A stretch of DNA of 64,000 nt from Nonomuraea fuscirosea (GTDB taxonomy: Bacteria > Actinomycetota > Actinomycetes > Streptosporangiales > Streptosporangiaceae), in assembly GCF_003001935.1 (NCBI RefSeq), contig NZ_PVNG01000012.1, positions 299,979 through 363,978 of the forward strand, read 5' to 3'. Positions 24,593 to 33,438 of this stretch are shown one piece after another (position 1 is the stretch's first letter; each line of letters starts with the position of its first letter). Under the pieces are notes generated by a model. The model was given only the letters and a program-made list of their open reading frames with translations. It made no database searches and had not been told where the DNA came from. Position numbers and translations under genes: made by a program.

Positions 24593-25178
24593 GCTCGGGG
24601 ATGGGCGCCCGGCTCGCCGGCACGTCGGTGACGACGGCCACCCTGATGTCCGGGCCCGCGCTCCACTCCAGCAGGTGCCGGCCGGTCAGGTCGTCGCCGC
24701 CGTCGCCGAGCTTGTCGAGCGTCAGCTCGCCGCGCTTGATCAGCGCCTCCTTGCGGGTCCAGTGGCGCATCAGCTCGTCGTTGCCGGTCACCAGCGCGCG
24801 CTCGCGCGGCGTGAGCACCCGGTCGGCCAGCATCGTGTCCAGCGGCCCAGGGCGCACCCGTTCGGCGTCCACCCCGACCTTGCCGGGGCCGGCCGCCGCG
24901 CACACGTAGCCGCGCGTGTGGCTGAAGCTGACGCCCAGCTCAGGAGCCTGTTCGAGGTACGGCCTGCCGTGGCCGGGGCCGTGCAGGTCGCAGACCTGGA
25001 GCAGTGTCAGCCCGGCCGGGTCGGCGTCGAGCACGGCGGCGGCGCAGAGCCGCACGAGCAGGTGGGCGGCGACGAAGGAGGCGCGGTCGTGCTCGTACAC
25101 GAAGCGGGCGGCCCGCTCCTTCTCCACGTCGGTGAGCCAGTCTTCGGGGGCGCGGACCTCGTCGGGGCGCCCGCCCAT
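24576..25178 (-). CDS. 4'-phosphopantetheinyl transferase, Sfp type
   Basis: A 200-residue Sfp/AcpT-like enzyme that moves 4'-phosphopantetheine from CoA to a serine of carrier proteins in polyketide, non-ribosomal peptide or fatty-acid synthases. Diagnostic motifs are VGVDAERV (Mg-binding Asp and Glu), HWTRKEALIKRG and the earlier VSFSHTRGYV. It starts 17 bp after the stop of the mce-associated gene on the same strand, so it is probably the last cistron of the mce operon. No PKS or NRPS is in the window, so its carrier-protein partners lie elsewhere. Confidence 0.9.
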   Translation of the reverse strand: MGGRPDEVRAPEDWLTDVEKERAARFVYEHDRASFVAAHLLVRLCAAAVLDADPAGLTLLQVCDLHGPGHGRPYLEQAPELGVSFSHTRGYVCAAAGPGKVGVDAERVRPGPLDTMLADRVLTPRERALVTGNDELMRHWTRKEALIKRGELTLDKLGDGGDDLTGRHLLEWSAGPDIRVAVVTDVPASRAPIPELSGGG

Positions 25179-25195
25179 CGCTAAGGGGCCGATCG

Positions 25196-26020
25196 TCAGT
25201 CCTTCTTGTCCTTGTCGCCGTCGAGGGAGTACTGGTCCTCCGAGGCCGCGCCGAGCGCGGTCACGTCATGGATCTTCCAGCTGCCCTTCTCCTTCACAAG
25301 ACTGATCTTAAGGTGCGAATCCCTGACCGAGCGGATCGCCTGCGAACTGTTCACCTGCTGATCCACGACGACGATGGCGTGCGCGGTGGCCTCGTCCACG
25401 TCGGCCAGGTAGACCTCGCGCACGGTGGCCTGAGAGGTGGCCTTGAGCTTGACGATGACCTGCGCCATCGTGCCGCCGAACGCCGTGTCGTAGGTGGCCA
25501 GGAAGTCGCCCGTGGCCTGGGCGGCCAGGGTGGAGCGGGTGGTCTGCAGGTCGCGGTAGTCGTAGCTGAGCAGGGCCCGGCTGAACGCGCTCGCCGCGCC
25601 GGACACCTCCAGGCGCAGCGCGCGCTCGGACTCCAGCGCGGCCCGCGCGTCCTGGGCCTGGCCGGCGGCGACCCACTGGAGCACGGCGGTGGCGGCGACG
25701 GCGGTCACCAGCATGGCGGCCAGCGCGCCGAACACCTTGGCCCGCGTGAACCGCCCGCCCCCGCGCCGCTCCCCGGCAGGCTCAGCTCCGGGCTCCTCGT
25801 CGGGCTCCTCGTCGGGCTCCTCGTCGGACACGGCGTCGGGCACAGCGTCGGGCTCGGCGGGTTCAGCGTCGGACTCGGCGCTGGACTTCCCGGTGGGTTC
25901 GGCGTCCGGGGCGGGAGCGGTGGTGCCGGTCGCCTCGGCGACCGTCTCCGTGTCCTCGGCGGGCGGGGTGGTGGGGGTCTCCGGGCGGGCCTGCTCGGCG
26001 AGCTCTTCTTTGGTGGTCAA
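25196..26020 (-). CDS. Mce-associated membrane protein
   Basis: A 274-residue protein: an acidic Pro/Glu/Asp-rich cytoplasmic N-terminus (about 90 residues, including EEPDEEPDEEPG encoded by a 12-bp repeat), one membrane helix (VFGALAAMLVTAVAATAVLQW), then an extracytoplasmic alpha/beta domain of the Mas type (NTF2-like by eye). In mycobacteria Mas proteins stabilise the Mce complex. The start is a TTG at 26020 that overlaps the mceF stop (TTGA), with GAGGAG 6 nt upstream. It lies downstream of the six mce genes, as in other actinobacterial mce operons. Confidence 0.85.
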   Translation of the reverse strand: MTTKEELAEQARPETPTTPPAEDTETVAEATGTTAPAPDAEPTGKSSAESDAEPAEPDAVPDAVSDEEPDEEPDEEPGAEPAGERRGGGRFTRAKVFGALAAMLVTAVAATAVLQWVAAGQAQDARAALESERALRLEVSGAASAFSRALLSYDYRDLQTTRSTLAAQATGDFLATYDTAFGGTMAQVIVKLKATSQATVREVYLADVDEATAHAIVVVDQQVNSSQAIRSVRDSHLKISLVKEKGSWKIHDVTALGAASEDQYSLDGDKDKKD

Positions 26021-27447
26021 GACGACTCCTCACGGCGGCGGGCGGCCCGGCCCGCCGCGATCCAGCCCACGATGCCACCACTCGCCACCACGGCGAGGAA
26101 CATCGCGGCAATCAGCGGGACGGTGTTCGCGGGGGTTCCGGACGCGGCCCGGCCGGCGGTCGCGTCCGCCGATGACCCGGTGGCTCGCGGGGTTCTGTCC
26201 GTGCCGTCCGCGTCCTTCCTGTTCGTGCTGTCCTCCTTAGCGCCGGGTTCCGGTGTGCGGCCGCCCGGCCGGTCGTTCGCCGAGACCGGGCCGCCGGAGT
26301 CGCGGGGCCGGGCGGCGACGTCCTGGCGCTCACCGCCCGGCCGCCCGGCCGCGTCCGGATGCGGTCCTCCGTCGCGGCCCCCGTCCGGGTCGGGTTCCGG
26401 CGCGCGGTCGGGGCAGGCGCGGAGCTTGGGCACGGAGGGCGGGCCGAGCGGCCCCGCGTACTCCTCGGCCGGCTGCGGCCCGCCCGGCACGCTGAAGACG
26501 AACGCCGCCTTGCCGTACACCGTGTCCCCGCGCCGGTCGCTGATGTCGTCGGACAGGCTCAGCGCGGTCGGCACGATGCTCAGCAGGTGGTGCACGTTCC
26601 GCTCGGTCGCGGCCGAGAACGCGGGCCGGTGCGGCAGCCCGGCCGCGGTCAGCAGGCAGGAGAAGCCCGGCCGTGACTTCCTGACCGCGTCGTCGAGCTG
26701 GGCGAAGAACCCGGGCCCGTGGTCGAGGAAGGCGTTGAGATCCGATCGGGACTCCCGCAGCGTGGCCGTCACCGTGCTCAGGTCCGTGATCCCCGAGGCC
26801 AGCTGCCCGCGCTTGCCGGCCAGCGTGTGCGTGAGCCGGGTGAGCTGCACCGACAGGTCGTCGAGCACCTCGGTGTTGTCGGCGAGCGTGCCGGTCAGCG
26901 TGTGGGCGTTGTCGATGATGCGCCTGATCGCGGGCGCCCGCCCGTCCAGCGCGACGGCCAGCTCGTGCACGATGGTGTCGGCGTCCTTCGGCGGGACCGC
27001 GTTCAGCAGCTTGCCGACGCCCTCGAACAGCTTCTTGTAGTCGAGCGGCACCGTCGTCCTGGCCAGCGGGATCGTGTCGCCGGCGGCGAGAACGGGCCCG
27101 GTCACGCCGGCGGCGGGCGGCGAGAGCTCCACGTACGGCTCTCCGATGGCCGACTTGCGCCGCACCTCGGCGGTGACGCCCTTGGGCAGCCGGATCTCCC
27201 TGTCGATGTCCAGCCCCACGACGATCTTTCCCGGCGCCAGCCGTACGTCACCGATCTTGCCGACCCGGACGCCCAGGTAGGCCACGTCGAACCCGCGGAT
27301 CAGCCCGGGGGAGGAGACGAACTCGGCCGAGACCCGGTAGGGCCGCTCGATCGCGTCCAGCTTGATGATCGTGCTGAACGCCCAGACCGTCATGACGATG
27401 CCGAGCAGCACGAAGAAGCCGAGGTTGAGGAGGATGCGGTGTCTCAT
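26017..27447 (-). CDS. mceF: MCE-family protein, MceF position, with extra C-terminal membrane helix
   Basis: A 476-residue substrate-binding MCE protein. The N-terminal helix (LLNLGFFVLLGIVMTVWAFSTI) is followed by the MlaD/MCE beta-domain (SAEFVSSPGLIRGFDVAYLGVRVGKIGDV) and a long helical rod region with regularly spaced leucines. After about residue 300 comes a Pro/Asp/Arg-rich low-complexity segment and then a second membrane helix (VPLIAAMFLAVVASGGIVGWIAA) near the C-terminus. Typical MceF proteins have only the N-terminal anchor. It overlaps both neighbours by 4 bp. With MceA-E it should form the hexameric tunnel that passes lipids or sterols to the YrbE permease. Confidence 0.88.
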   Translation of the reverse strand: MRHRILLNLGFFVLLGIVMTVWAFSTIIKLDAIERPYRVSAEFVSSPGLIRGFDVAYLGVRVGKIGDVRLAPGKIVVGLDIDREIRLPKGVTAEVRRKSAIGEPYVELSPPAAGVTGPVLAAGDTIPLARTTVPLDYKKLFEGVGKLLNAVPPKDADTIVHELAVALDGRAPAIRRIIDNAHTLTGTLADNTEVLDDLSVQLTRLTHTLAGKRGQLASGITDLSTVTATLRESRSDLNAFLDHGPGFFAQLDDAVRKSRPGFSCLLTAAGLPHRPAFSAATERNVHHLLSIVPTALSLSDDISDRRGDTVYGKAAFVFSVPGGPQPAEEYAGPLGPPSVPKLRACPDRAPEPDPDGGRDGGPHPDAAGRPGGERQDVAARPRDSGGPVSANDRPGGRTPEPGAKEDSTNRKDADGTDRTPRATGSSADATAGRAASGTPANTVPLIAAMFLAVVASGGIVGWIAAGRAARRREESS

Positions 27448-28442
27448 CGTGGCGGCTCCAGCAGCATGCGGAAGTCCTCCACCGGATTGCGTACGGGATC
27501 CTCGCGCACCGACGGCAGCACGCCCTTCAGCCAGACGTAGATCATCACCTGGCCGTTCACCGTGATCGGCGGTGCGTCGATGAACCTCTGCAGCTTGGCC
27601 ACCAGCGCCTTCAGGTCCTCCTTGCCCCGCTGCATGGACGAGGAGATGGCCTCCAGCTCGCGCAGCAGCGTGCGCAGCCGGGCGGCGTGGCGCGGGTACA
27701 CGGTGAGGTTGGCCTGCTCGGCCAGTTCGGTGAGCGCGACGATGGTCTTCTTCACGTGGCCGCGCCCGTGCGCGAGGCGTCCGGTGGCCGCGGCCAGCGT
27801 GCCGGGCAGCCGGTCGAGTTCGGCGCTGCCCTCGGCCAGGTCGTCGCCCAGCTTGGCCAGGGCGTCGATGCTGGTGCCGAGGTCGCGGCGGGCGGCCGCG
27901 TAGGCGTCGGTGACCTGCGCCGTCTGCCTGATCAGCCGGTTGACGTCGTCGCCCCGCCCGTCGAGCGCGGTCGAGGCGGCGTCAAGGACGGCGTTGACGT
28001 CCTGCGCGCCGAGCGCCTCGATGAGCGGCCCCGCCTTGGCGGTGACCTGCTCGATGTCCGGTTCGACCGAGGTGTCGGCGATGGTGGCGCCGTCCTTCAG
28101 GTAGGGGCCCGAGGCCAGGTCCTTGCCCGGCGGCGGGCTGAGCAGCACGTAGTTCTCGCCCAGCACGGACGTCTTGGCCACGGTGGCCGTGCTGCCCCGG
28201 GGCACCCGGTGCGCGGACTGGACCGACATCGTCACCTTGGCCCGGTAGCCCTGCAGCGCGATGGCGGTGACGGTGCCCACCCGCACGTCGGAGATCTGCA
28301 CGCTGTGCCCGGCCACCAGGCTCTGCACGTCGTCGAAGACCGCGTACAGGGTCATGTCGCCGGTGGTCGCGCCCAGCGTCTGCAGCGAGCAGGACGCGGT
28401 CAGCGCGAGCGCCGCCAGCGCGGCCGGAAGCCGGATCCTCAT
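27444..28442 (-). CDS. mceE: MCE-family lipoprotein, MceE position
   Basis: A 332-residue MCE protein with a lipoprotein signal peptide whose lipobox is LTASC (Cys 18), as expected for MceE/LprK. The MCE domain begins at about residue 30 (MTLYAVFDDVQSLVAGHSVQISDVRVG), and a helical segment (DVNAVLDAASTALDGRGDD and onward) follows. ATG 28442 overlaps the mceD stop by 4 bp. The open frame upstream is antisense or offset noise. It is predicted to anchor the Mce assembly in the outer leaflet of the plasma membrane. Confidence 0.9.
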   Translation of the reverse strand: MRIRLPAALAALALTASCSLQTLGATTGDMTLYAVFDDVQSLVAGHSVQISDVRVGTVTAIALQGYRAKVTMSVQSAHRVPRGSTATVAKTSVLGENYVLLSPPPGKDLASGPYLKDGATIADTSVEPDIEQVTAKAGPLIEALGAQDVNAVLDAASTALDGRGDDVNRLIRQTAQVTDAYAAARRDLGTSIDALAKLGDDLAEGSAELDRLPGTLAAATGRLAHGRGHVKKTIVALTELAEQANLTVYPRHAARLRTLLRELEAISSSMQRGKEDLKALVAKLQRFIDAPPITVNGQVMIYVWLKGVLPSVREDPVRNPVEDFRMLLEPPR

Positions 28443-29464
28443 CGCGCGCCTCCCCTCCGGGAGAAGGGACAGTTGCTCAGCCCGGCGGGCAGGCACGGCA
28501 CCTCGCCCAGGTTCAGCGCGTCGAACAGCGGCCGGAGCCACGCCCTGGTCATCGCGTTGAGCACGATTCTGATCTTCAGCACGTGCTGCTCGCGATCCCA
28601 GGAGTCGATCAGGACGTCGGCGAAGTCGGCCGCGCCCTTGACCGCCCGCGCCATGGAGTCGCTGTTGGCCCGGACGGTCAGCACCAGCTCGGCCAGCGTG
28701 GTCGCGGCCTGGGGGAGCCGCTCGGCGTACTGCTCGATGAGCACGTCCCCGCGCCGCACGAACCCGGCCATCGACGCGACGAAGCCGCGCAGCCGCCGCC
28801 GTTCCTCCGCCAGGATGGCGCTGGCCTCGGAGAAGGCGTCGATGGCGCCCGTCACCTGGCTCTCGCGCTCGTTGAGGCTGCCGGCCAGCTCGCTGAGCCC
28901 CTTGGCCAGGTCGATGAGCCGCTGGTCCTGCGCGGCCAGCACGCCGGTCAGCTCGGAGGTGTCGGCGATGGCGTTGTTGATCGTCTTGCCCCGGCCCCTG
29001 ACGCCGTCGGCCAGGTCGCCCGCCACGTCGCCGAGCCGTTCGTCGTCGAGCGCGTCGGTGAGCTTGGTGAACGCGTCGAGCGCGTCGTCGATCTCCACCG
29101 GCAGGTCCGTGCGCTCCAGCGGGATCGTCGCCCCGGCGCCGATCCGCCGGTCGCCGGGCTTCCACGGGGGGTAGAGGACGACGTTGCGCTCGCCGAGCGT
29201 GTTCTGCGGCGCGACCACGGCCTTGACGTCGGACGGCAGCGGTACCCGCGGGTCGATCCGCAGCTCCGTCCGCACCCTGTCCCCGTCGATGGTGATGCTG
29301 TCCACGTAGCCGGCGTCGAGGCCCATGACCTTGACCCGCGCCTCCTCGTACAGGGAGGGCGCGGCGCGGAAGAAGGCCACCAGCCGGTACGGCTCCGCCC
29401 CCGTCACCGAGCACCCCGACGCCAGGAGCGCCCACCCCAGCAGCACCGCCACGAGCCGTCTCAT
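28439..29464 (-). CDS. mceD: MCE-family protein, MceD position, also a predicted lipoprotein
   Basis: A 341-residue MCE protein. Unlike mycobacterial MceD, its N-terminus reads as a lipoprotein signal (MRRLVAVLLGWALLASGCSV, Cys 18) instead of a plain membrane anchor. The MCE domain is YRLVAFFRAAPSLYEEARVKVMGLDAGYVD, followed by a coiled-coil-rich rod, and the tail is short, with CLPAGLSNCPF. ATG 29464 overlaps the mceC stop by 4 bp. Its place as fourth of six mce genes defines the name. The lipid anchor makes two of the six subunits lipoproteins. Confidence 0.88.
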   Translation of the reverse strand: MRRLVAVLLGWALLASGCSVTGAEPYRLVAFFRAAPSLYEEARVKVMGLDAGYVDSITIDGDRVRTELRIDPRVPLPSDVKAVVAPQNTLGERNVVLYPPWKPGDRRIGAGATIPLERTDLPVEIDDALDAFTKLTDALDDERLGDVAGDLADGVRGRGKTINNAIADTSELTGVLAAQDQRLIDLAKGLSELAGSLNERESQVTGAIDAFSEASAILAEERRRLRGFVASMAGFVRRGDVLIEQYAERLPQAATTLAELVLTVRANSDSMARAVKGAADFADVLIDSWDREQHVLKIRIVLNAMTRAWLRPLFDALNLGEVPCLPAGLSNCPFSRRGGAR

Positions 29465-30501
29465 CTGTCGCTCTTCCTGTCCTTGGCGATGGCCCCCAGC
29501 ACCTCCGGGTTGATCGGCCCCAGGCCGGTGGCGATGGCCTCCAGCCACGGCCCCTGGCCGCCCATCGTGGACAGGCCGGAGAACGTCGGCCCCGCCCACG
29601 CCAGCAGCGAGTTGAGCCGTTCGTTGCTGCCGCTGAGCCGGGTGGTGATCGCCGCGTTGTCGTCGAGCACCTGGACGAGCGACTTCTCGTGCTCGTCGAT
29701 CAGCCGGGTCGTGCTCTGGACCAGGTCGCTGCCGTCGCCGAGCAGGGTGCGCAGCTCGGCGCGCCGTTTGCGCAACTCGTCCAGCATGATCTCGACGGCG
29801 TCGATGAGCCGGACGAGCTGCGCGTCCTTCTTCTTCAGCACGTCCATGATCCGGGTGCCGTTGTCGAGCAGCCGCTGGAGCTGCGGCTCGCTCTTGCTGA
29901 TCGTGTCGGACAGGTCGCCGATGTTGTCCAGCAGCCGGGTGACGCGCCCCTTCTTGACGGTGTCCAGCTTGTCCAGCTCGGCGAGCAGGTCGTCCACGGC
30001 GTCGGTGTCGAGCCGCTCGACGAGCCGGGTCGCGTCCTTGATGGCGTCGTTGATCAGCGTGGGCACGCCGGTCCGCTGCACGGGGATGCGCCGCCGGTCC
30101 TCGGGCAGCTGGTCCAGGTACGGGGGCGTGACCGGTCCGGTGAGCTTGACGTACCGGCCGCCGAGCAGGTTGGACAGGGTGACGTCGGCGCGGGTGGCCC
30201 GGCCGAGGCGCACGCCGTCGTCCACCTTCCAGGTGACCACCACGTGGCCCTGCGCGTAGTCGGCGCGCACCTCGGTGACCTTGCCCACCCGCACCCCGGC
30301 CACCCGCACGTCGTTGCCGGTGCGCAGCCCGCCGGAGTCGGTGAACACGCCCGACACGGTGTAGCCGCCCTCCAGCAGGCCCAGGTTGCCGACCAGGAAC
30401 GTGGTGACGAGGACCGCGGCGAGCACGGCCAGCGACACCAGGCCGACGGCGTGCTTGTTGCGGTCCCTGAAGGATCCGACGCTGAAGGACTTGAGCGCCA
30501 T
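29461..30501 (-). CDS. mceC: MCE-family protein, MceC position
   Basis: A 346-residue MCE protein with an N-terminal membrane helix (AVGLVSLAVLAAVLVTTFLVGNL), the MCE domain (YTVSGVFTDSGGLRTGNDVRVAGVRVGKVTEV) and a long helical region with heptad-like Leu/Ile spacing (TRLLDNIGDLSDTISK and onward), then a short basic tail. ATG 30501 shares one base with the mceB stop (TGATG). No signal cleavage site or lipobox. Confidence 0.88.
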   Translation of the reverse strand: MALKSFSVGSFRDRNKHAVGLVSLAVLAAVLVTTFLVGNLGLLEGGYTVSGVFTDSGGLRTGNDVRVAGVRVGKVTEVRADYAQGHVVVTWKVDDGVRLGRATRADVTLSNLLGGRYVKLTGPVTPPYLDQLPEDRRRIPVQRTGVPTLINDAIKDATRLVERLDTDAVDDLLAELDKLDTVKKGRVTRLLDNIGDLSDTISKSEPQLQRLLDNGTRIMDVLKKKDAQLVRLIDAVEIMLDELRKRRAELRTLLGDGSDLVQSTTRLIDEHEKSLVQVLDDNAAITTRLSGSNERLNSLLAWAGPTFSGLSTMGGQGPWLEAIATGLGPINPEVLGAIAKDRKSDR

Positions 30502-31544
30502 CAGCGGCCCACCAGGAGTTTCCGCAGGTCCTGCTCGCTCTGGATCCTGGTGTTGCGCAGCGGCGGAGGCGTCTTCATCCCGTACGGGCACGGAGCGGCG
30601 TTCAGCGCCACGCAGGGGACCGCGGTGATGAAGTAGTGGCCGCGGTTGACGCTCGAGTACGCCCGCGCGAACAGCGGCTGGAACGTGCTGACCGTCTTGT
30701 CGATCCTGCCGACGTTCCGCCGGATGCCGCCGGTCAGCCCGGACAGGTTGTCGACCAGCCGGCCGAGCTCGCCGGCGTTCTTGCCGAGCACCTCGTTGGA
30801 GGTGCGGACGGTGGCCGACAGCTCCACCAGCGCGTCGTCCACCAGCTCGCGGTTGTCGGCGAACGCCTCCGTCAGCGTGACCAGGTTGTCCACGAGCCGC
30901 TCGATCTGCCGGTCCCGCCTGGCGACCACGCCGGTGACGGTGGCGTAGTCCTTGAGCAGTTGCTCGATGGTCCGCTTGCGCTCGTTGACCGTGGTCGTGA
31001 TGGCGTTGACGTTGTCGAGCAGGCGCGGAATGTTGTGCTGGTTGCCCTTGAGCGACTTGGCGGCGGCGGTCAGAAGCTGGTTGATCTGGTCGGGGTCCAG
31101 GCTGCGGGTGAGCGGGCCGAGGTCGCTGATCAGCTCGCCGATGTCCACGACGGACGAGGTGCGGGTGAGGCGCGCCCCCGGCGGCAGCCGGCCGGGCGCG
31201 GTGCCGGGCAGCAGGTAGATGACGCGCTGGCCGACGGCGTTGCGCCAGCGTACGGCGGCCTCGGTGTCAGTGGGCACCCTGACCGCGTCCTGCACCTCCA
31301 TGGTCACCTCGGCCCGGCCGTTCACGACCCTGATCGTGTCCACCTGCCCGACGGGCGCGCCGGCGATCTTCACCTGGTCGCCCTCGATCAGGCCGGACAC
31401 GTCGTCGAACACGGCGACCAGGCGGTAGCCGCCGCCCGTGCTCACCCGCTCGATCTGCACCGCGATCACCACGATCAGCGACAGGGTGAGGCCGATGAAC
31501 AGCGTGAACCGCACGAGGGTCCAGCGGCGGCGCAGGCGTTCCAC
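30501..31544 (-). CDS. mceB: MCE-family protein, MceB position
   Basis: A 347-residue MCE protein. The N-terminal helix (FTLFIGLTLSLIVVIAVQI) is followed by the MCE domain (YRLVAVFDDVSGLIEGDQVKIAGAPVGQVDTI), a helical rod, and a C-terminal domain with two Cys (VPCVALNAAPCPYG) that could form a disulfide outside the membrane. It begins 1 bp after the mceA stop. The Cys-containing tail is typical of MceB proteins. Confidence 0.9.
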   Translation of the reverse strand: MERLRRRWTLVRFTLFIGLTLSLIVVIAVQIERVSTGGGYRLVAVFDDVSGLIEGDQVKIAGAPVGQVDTIRVVNGRAEVTMEVQDAVRVPTDTEAAVRWRNAVGQRVIYLLPGTAPGRLPPGARLTRTSSVVDIGELISDLGPLTRSLDPDQINQLLTAAAKSLKGNQHNIPRLLDNVNAITTTVNERKRTIEQLLKDYATVTGVVARRDRQIERLVDNLVTLTEAFADNRELVDDALVELSATVRTSNEVLGKNAGELGRLVDNLSGLTGGIRRNVGRIDKTVSTFQPLFARAYSSVNRGHYFITAVPCVALNAAPCPYGMKTPPPLRNTRIQSEQDLRKLLVGR

Positions 31545-31545
31545 G

Positions 31546-32574
31546 TCAGCGCCTCCCGTCGGTCGGGCCGCAGGCGCCCACGATCAGCTCGCAGACGTCG
31601 GTGGCGATGAACGCCTCCACCTGCAACTGGCGGTTGCCGCCCGGGCCCGGCGCCTCGATCAGCTCGTTGAGCAGGTCCACCAGCCGGTTGAAACCGCGTA
31701 CGCCGTCTCCGGCCAGGCCGAGCTGGGCGTAGATGAGCGCGGCGACCCGCTCGCCCGAGTGCACGCCGGCCCGCAGGTTCCCGCGGTGCTTGGCCAGGCC
31801 GTGCGAGACCTGCCCGGAGACCGAGGTGACCTCCTGGAGCAGGGCGCGTACCTTGTCGGCCCGCTTGAGCAGGTCGGGGGTGATGACGTTGACGTCGGAG
31901 GAGATGGAGACGAGCTCGTCGCCCTTGTCCGACAGCGCCGTGCCCAGCAGCGCCGCGTCGTGCAGGAACCGCCGCGCCTCCGCCCGGTGCCGGTGCGCGA
32001 CGCCGACGACCGTGCCGGCGTCGCCGATCAGCTCGCGCAGGTTCTCGCCCTCGCCCTCCAGCCCCTTGGCCAGCGTGTGCACGATGACCGTGACCTCGCG
32101 CGGGTCCACGGCGTCCAGGCCGCGGTAGGCGTCGCCGAGCGTGTCGGACAGGTCCAGCGGTTCCTCGGTGTCGGTGATGACGGCTCCGGCGGACAGGTAG
32201 GGGCCGGTCGTCTCGCCCGCGCCGGGCCGCAGATCGACGAACTTGGGGCCGAACACCGACGCCGGTTCCACGGAGGCCACCGCGGTCGTGGGAACCTTGA
32301 CCCCCGGATCGACGTGCATGGTCACCACGGCCCTGCCCTTGGCGTCCAGCGCGATGCCCGTCACGTCGCCGACCGTGATGCCGCGGATCTTGACCGGCGA
32401 GGCGGTGTCGAGGCCCTGCCCGGCCCGGCCGAACACGGCGTCGATGCGGGTGCCGCGTAACTCGGTGGTGGTGCGCACCACGTACAGGGTGGCCGCGGCG
32501 AACACCGCCAGCACGGCGAGCGCGATGCCCATCCGGGTGGCGAGGGAGAGTTCCGCTCGGTTCACCGGCCTCAC
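31546..32574 (-). CDS. mceA: MCE-family protein, MceA position
   Basis: A 342-residue MCE protein, first of the six. N-terminal helix GIALAVLAVFAAATLYVV, MCE domain (IDAVFGRAGQGLDTASPVKIRGITVGDVTGI), helical rod and a C-terminal pair of Cys (TDVCELIVGACG). GTG 32574 overlaps the yrbEB stop by 4 bp (GTGA). A second GTG at 32565 has a better-spaced GTGAGG and is an alternative. It probably forms the tip or entry ring of the lipid-conducting complex. Confidence 0.88.
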   Translation of the reverse strand: MRPVNRAELSLATRMGIALAVLAVFAAATLYVVRTTTELRGTRIDAVFGRAGQGLDTASPVKIRGITVGDVTGIALDAKGRAVVTMHVDPGVKVPTTAVASVEPASVFGPKFVDLRPGAGETTGPYLSAGAVITDTEEPLDLSDTLGDAYRGLDAVDPREVTVIVHTLAKGLEGEGENLRELIGDAGTVVGVAHRHRAEARRFLHDAALLGTALSDKGDELVSISSDVNVITPDLLKRADKVRALLQEVTSVSGQVSHGLAKHRGNLRAGVHSGERVAALIYAQLGLAGDGVRGFNRLVDLLNELIEAPGPGGNRQLQVEAFIATDVCELIVGACGPTDGRR

Positions 32575-33425
32575 CCCGTCAGCGGTATGTTGCCGCCGCC
32601 GCCCCAGAACAGGTACGACAGCAGCAGGTTGAGCAGCACGATCGTGACGATCGACTGGCGGATGGCCCTTCCCGCCGCCACCCCCACGCCCACCGGACCG
32701 CCGGTGGCGTGGAAGCCGTGGAAGCAGTGGATGACGATGACGGCGAAGGCGAACACGGCGACCTTGGAGACGCTGAACAGGATGTCGCTGACCGGCAGGT
32801 ACAGGTAGAAGTAGTAGTCGTAGACCCCGGGCGCCAGCCCGAACAGCACCGTGCACATGAGCCGGGTGGCGAAGAAGCTGGCGAACAGCGCGATCAGGTA
32901 GATCGGCACCAGCGCCAGCAGCGCCGCGACGACGCGGGTGCAGATCAGGTAGGTGAAGGCGTTGATGCCCATCACCTCCAGCGCGTCGATCTCCTCCGAG
33001 ATCCGCATCGCGCCCAGCTCCGCCGTGAACGACGAGCCGACCTGCGCCGCCAGCGCCGTGGCCGCGATGATCGGGGTGATCTCGCGGACGTTGGCGAAAC
33101 TGCCGACCAGGCCCATGAACGACTCCGCGCCGATGGCCTGCAGCCCCTGGTAGCCCTGCAGTCCCACGGTCGCGCCCACGACGAACGCCATCGTGAACAC
33201 CACGAAGACCATGCCGCCGCCGATGACGGTGGCTCCGACGCCCACCACGACGTCGCTGACCTGGCGCAGGACGACCTTGGCGTACTTGAGCCTGAGCAGC
33301 ACGTCGCGGACGGAGTAGAACAGGACCTTCCACACGAACAGCGGCCAGTCGGCCAGGGCCGCGAACCGCTCGGCGGCGTCCCGCCCCCTGAGGGCGAGTC
33401 TGAGGCCGGCCGTCCGCGTCGCCAT
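32571..33425 (-). CDS. yrbEB: MlaE/YrbE-family permease, YrbEB
   Basis: A 284-residue integral membrane permease of the MlaE superfamily, the transmembrane half of the Mce ABC-type importer. Several hydrophobic segments flank the conserved cytoplasmic coupling-helix region SSFTAELGAMRISEEIDALEVMGINAFTYL, where the MceG ATPase docks. It starts 13 bp after yrbEA and overlaps mceA. No mceG homologue is present in the window, so the ATPase must be encoded elsewhere, as in mycobacteria. Confidence 0.92.
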   Translation of the reverse strand: MATRTAGLRLALRGRDAAERFAALADWPLFVWKVLFYSVRDVLLRLKYAKVVLRQVSDVVVGVGATVIGGGMVFVVFTMAFVVGATVGLQGYQGLQAIGAESFMGLVGSFANVREITPIIAATALAAQVGSSFTAELGAMRISEEIDALEVMGINAFTYLICTRVVAALLALVPIYLIALFASFFATRLMCTVLFGLAPGVYDYYFYLYLPVSDILFSVSKVAVFAFAVIVIHCFHGFHATGGPVGVGVAAGRAIRQSIVTIVLLNLLLSYLFWGGGGNIPLTG

Positions 33426-33438
33426 CAGCCGGTCACCA

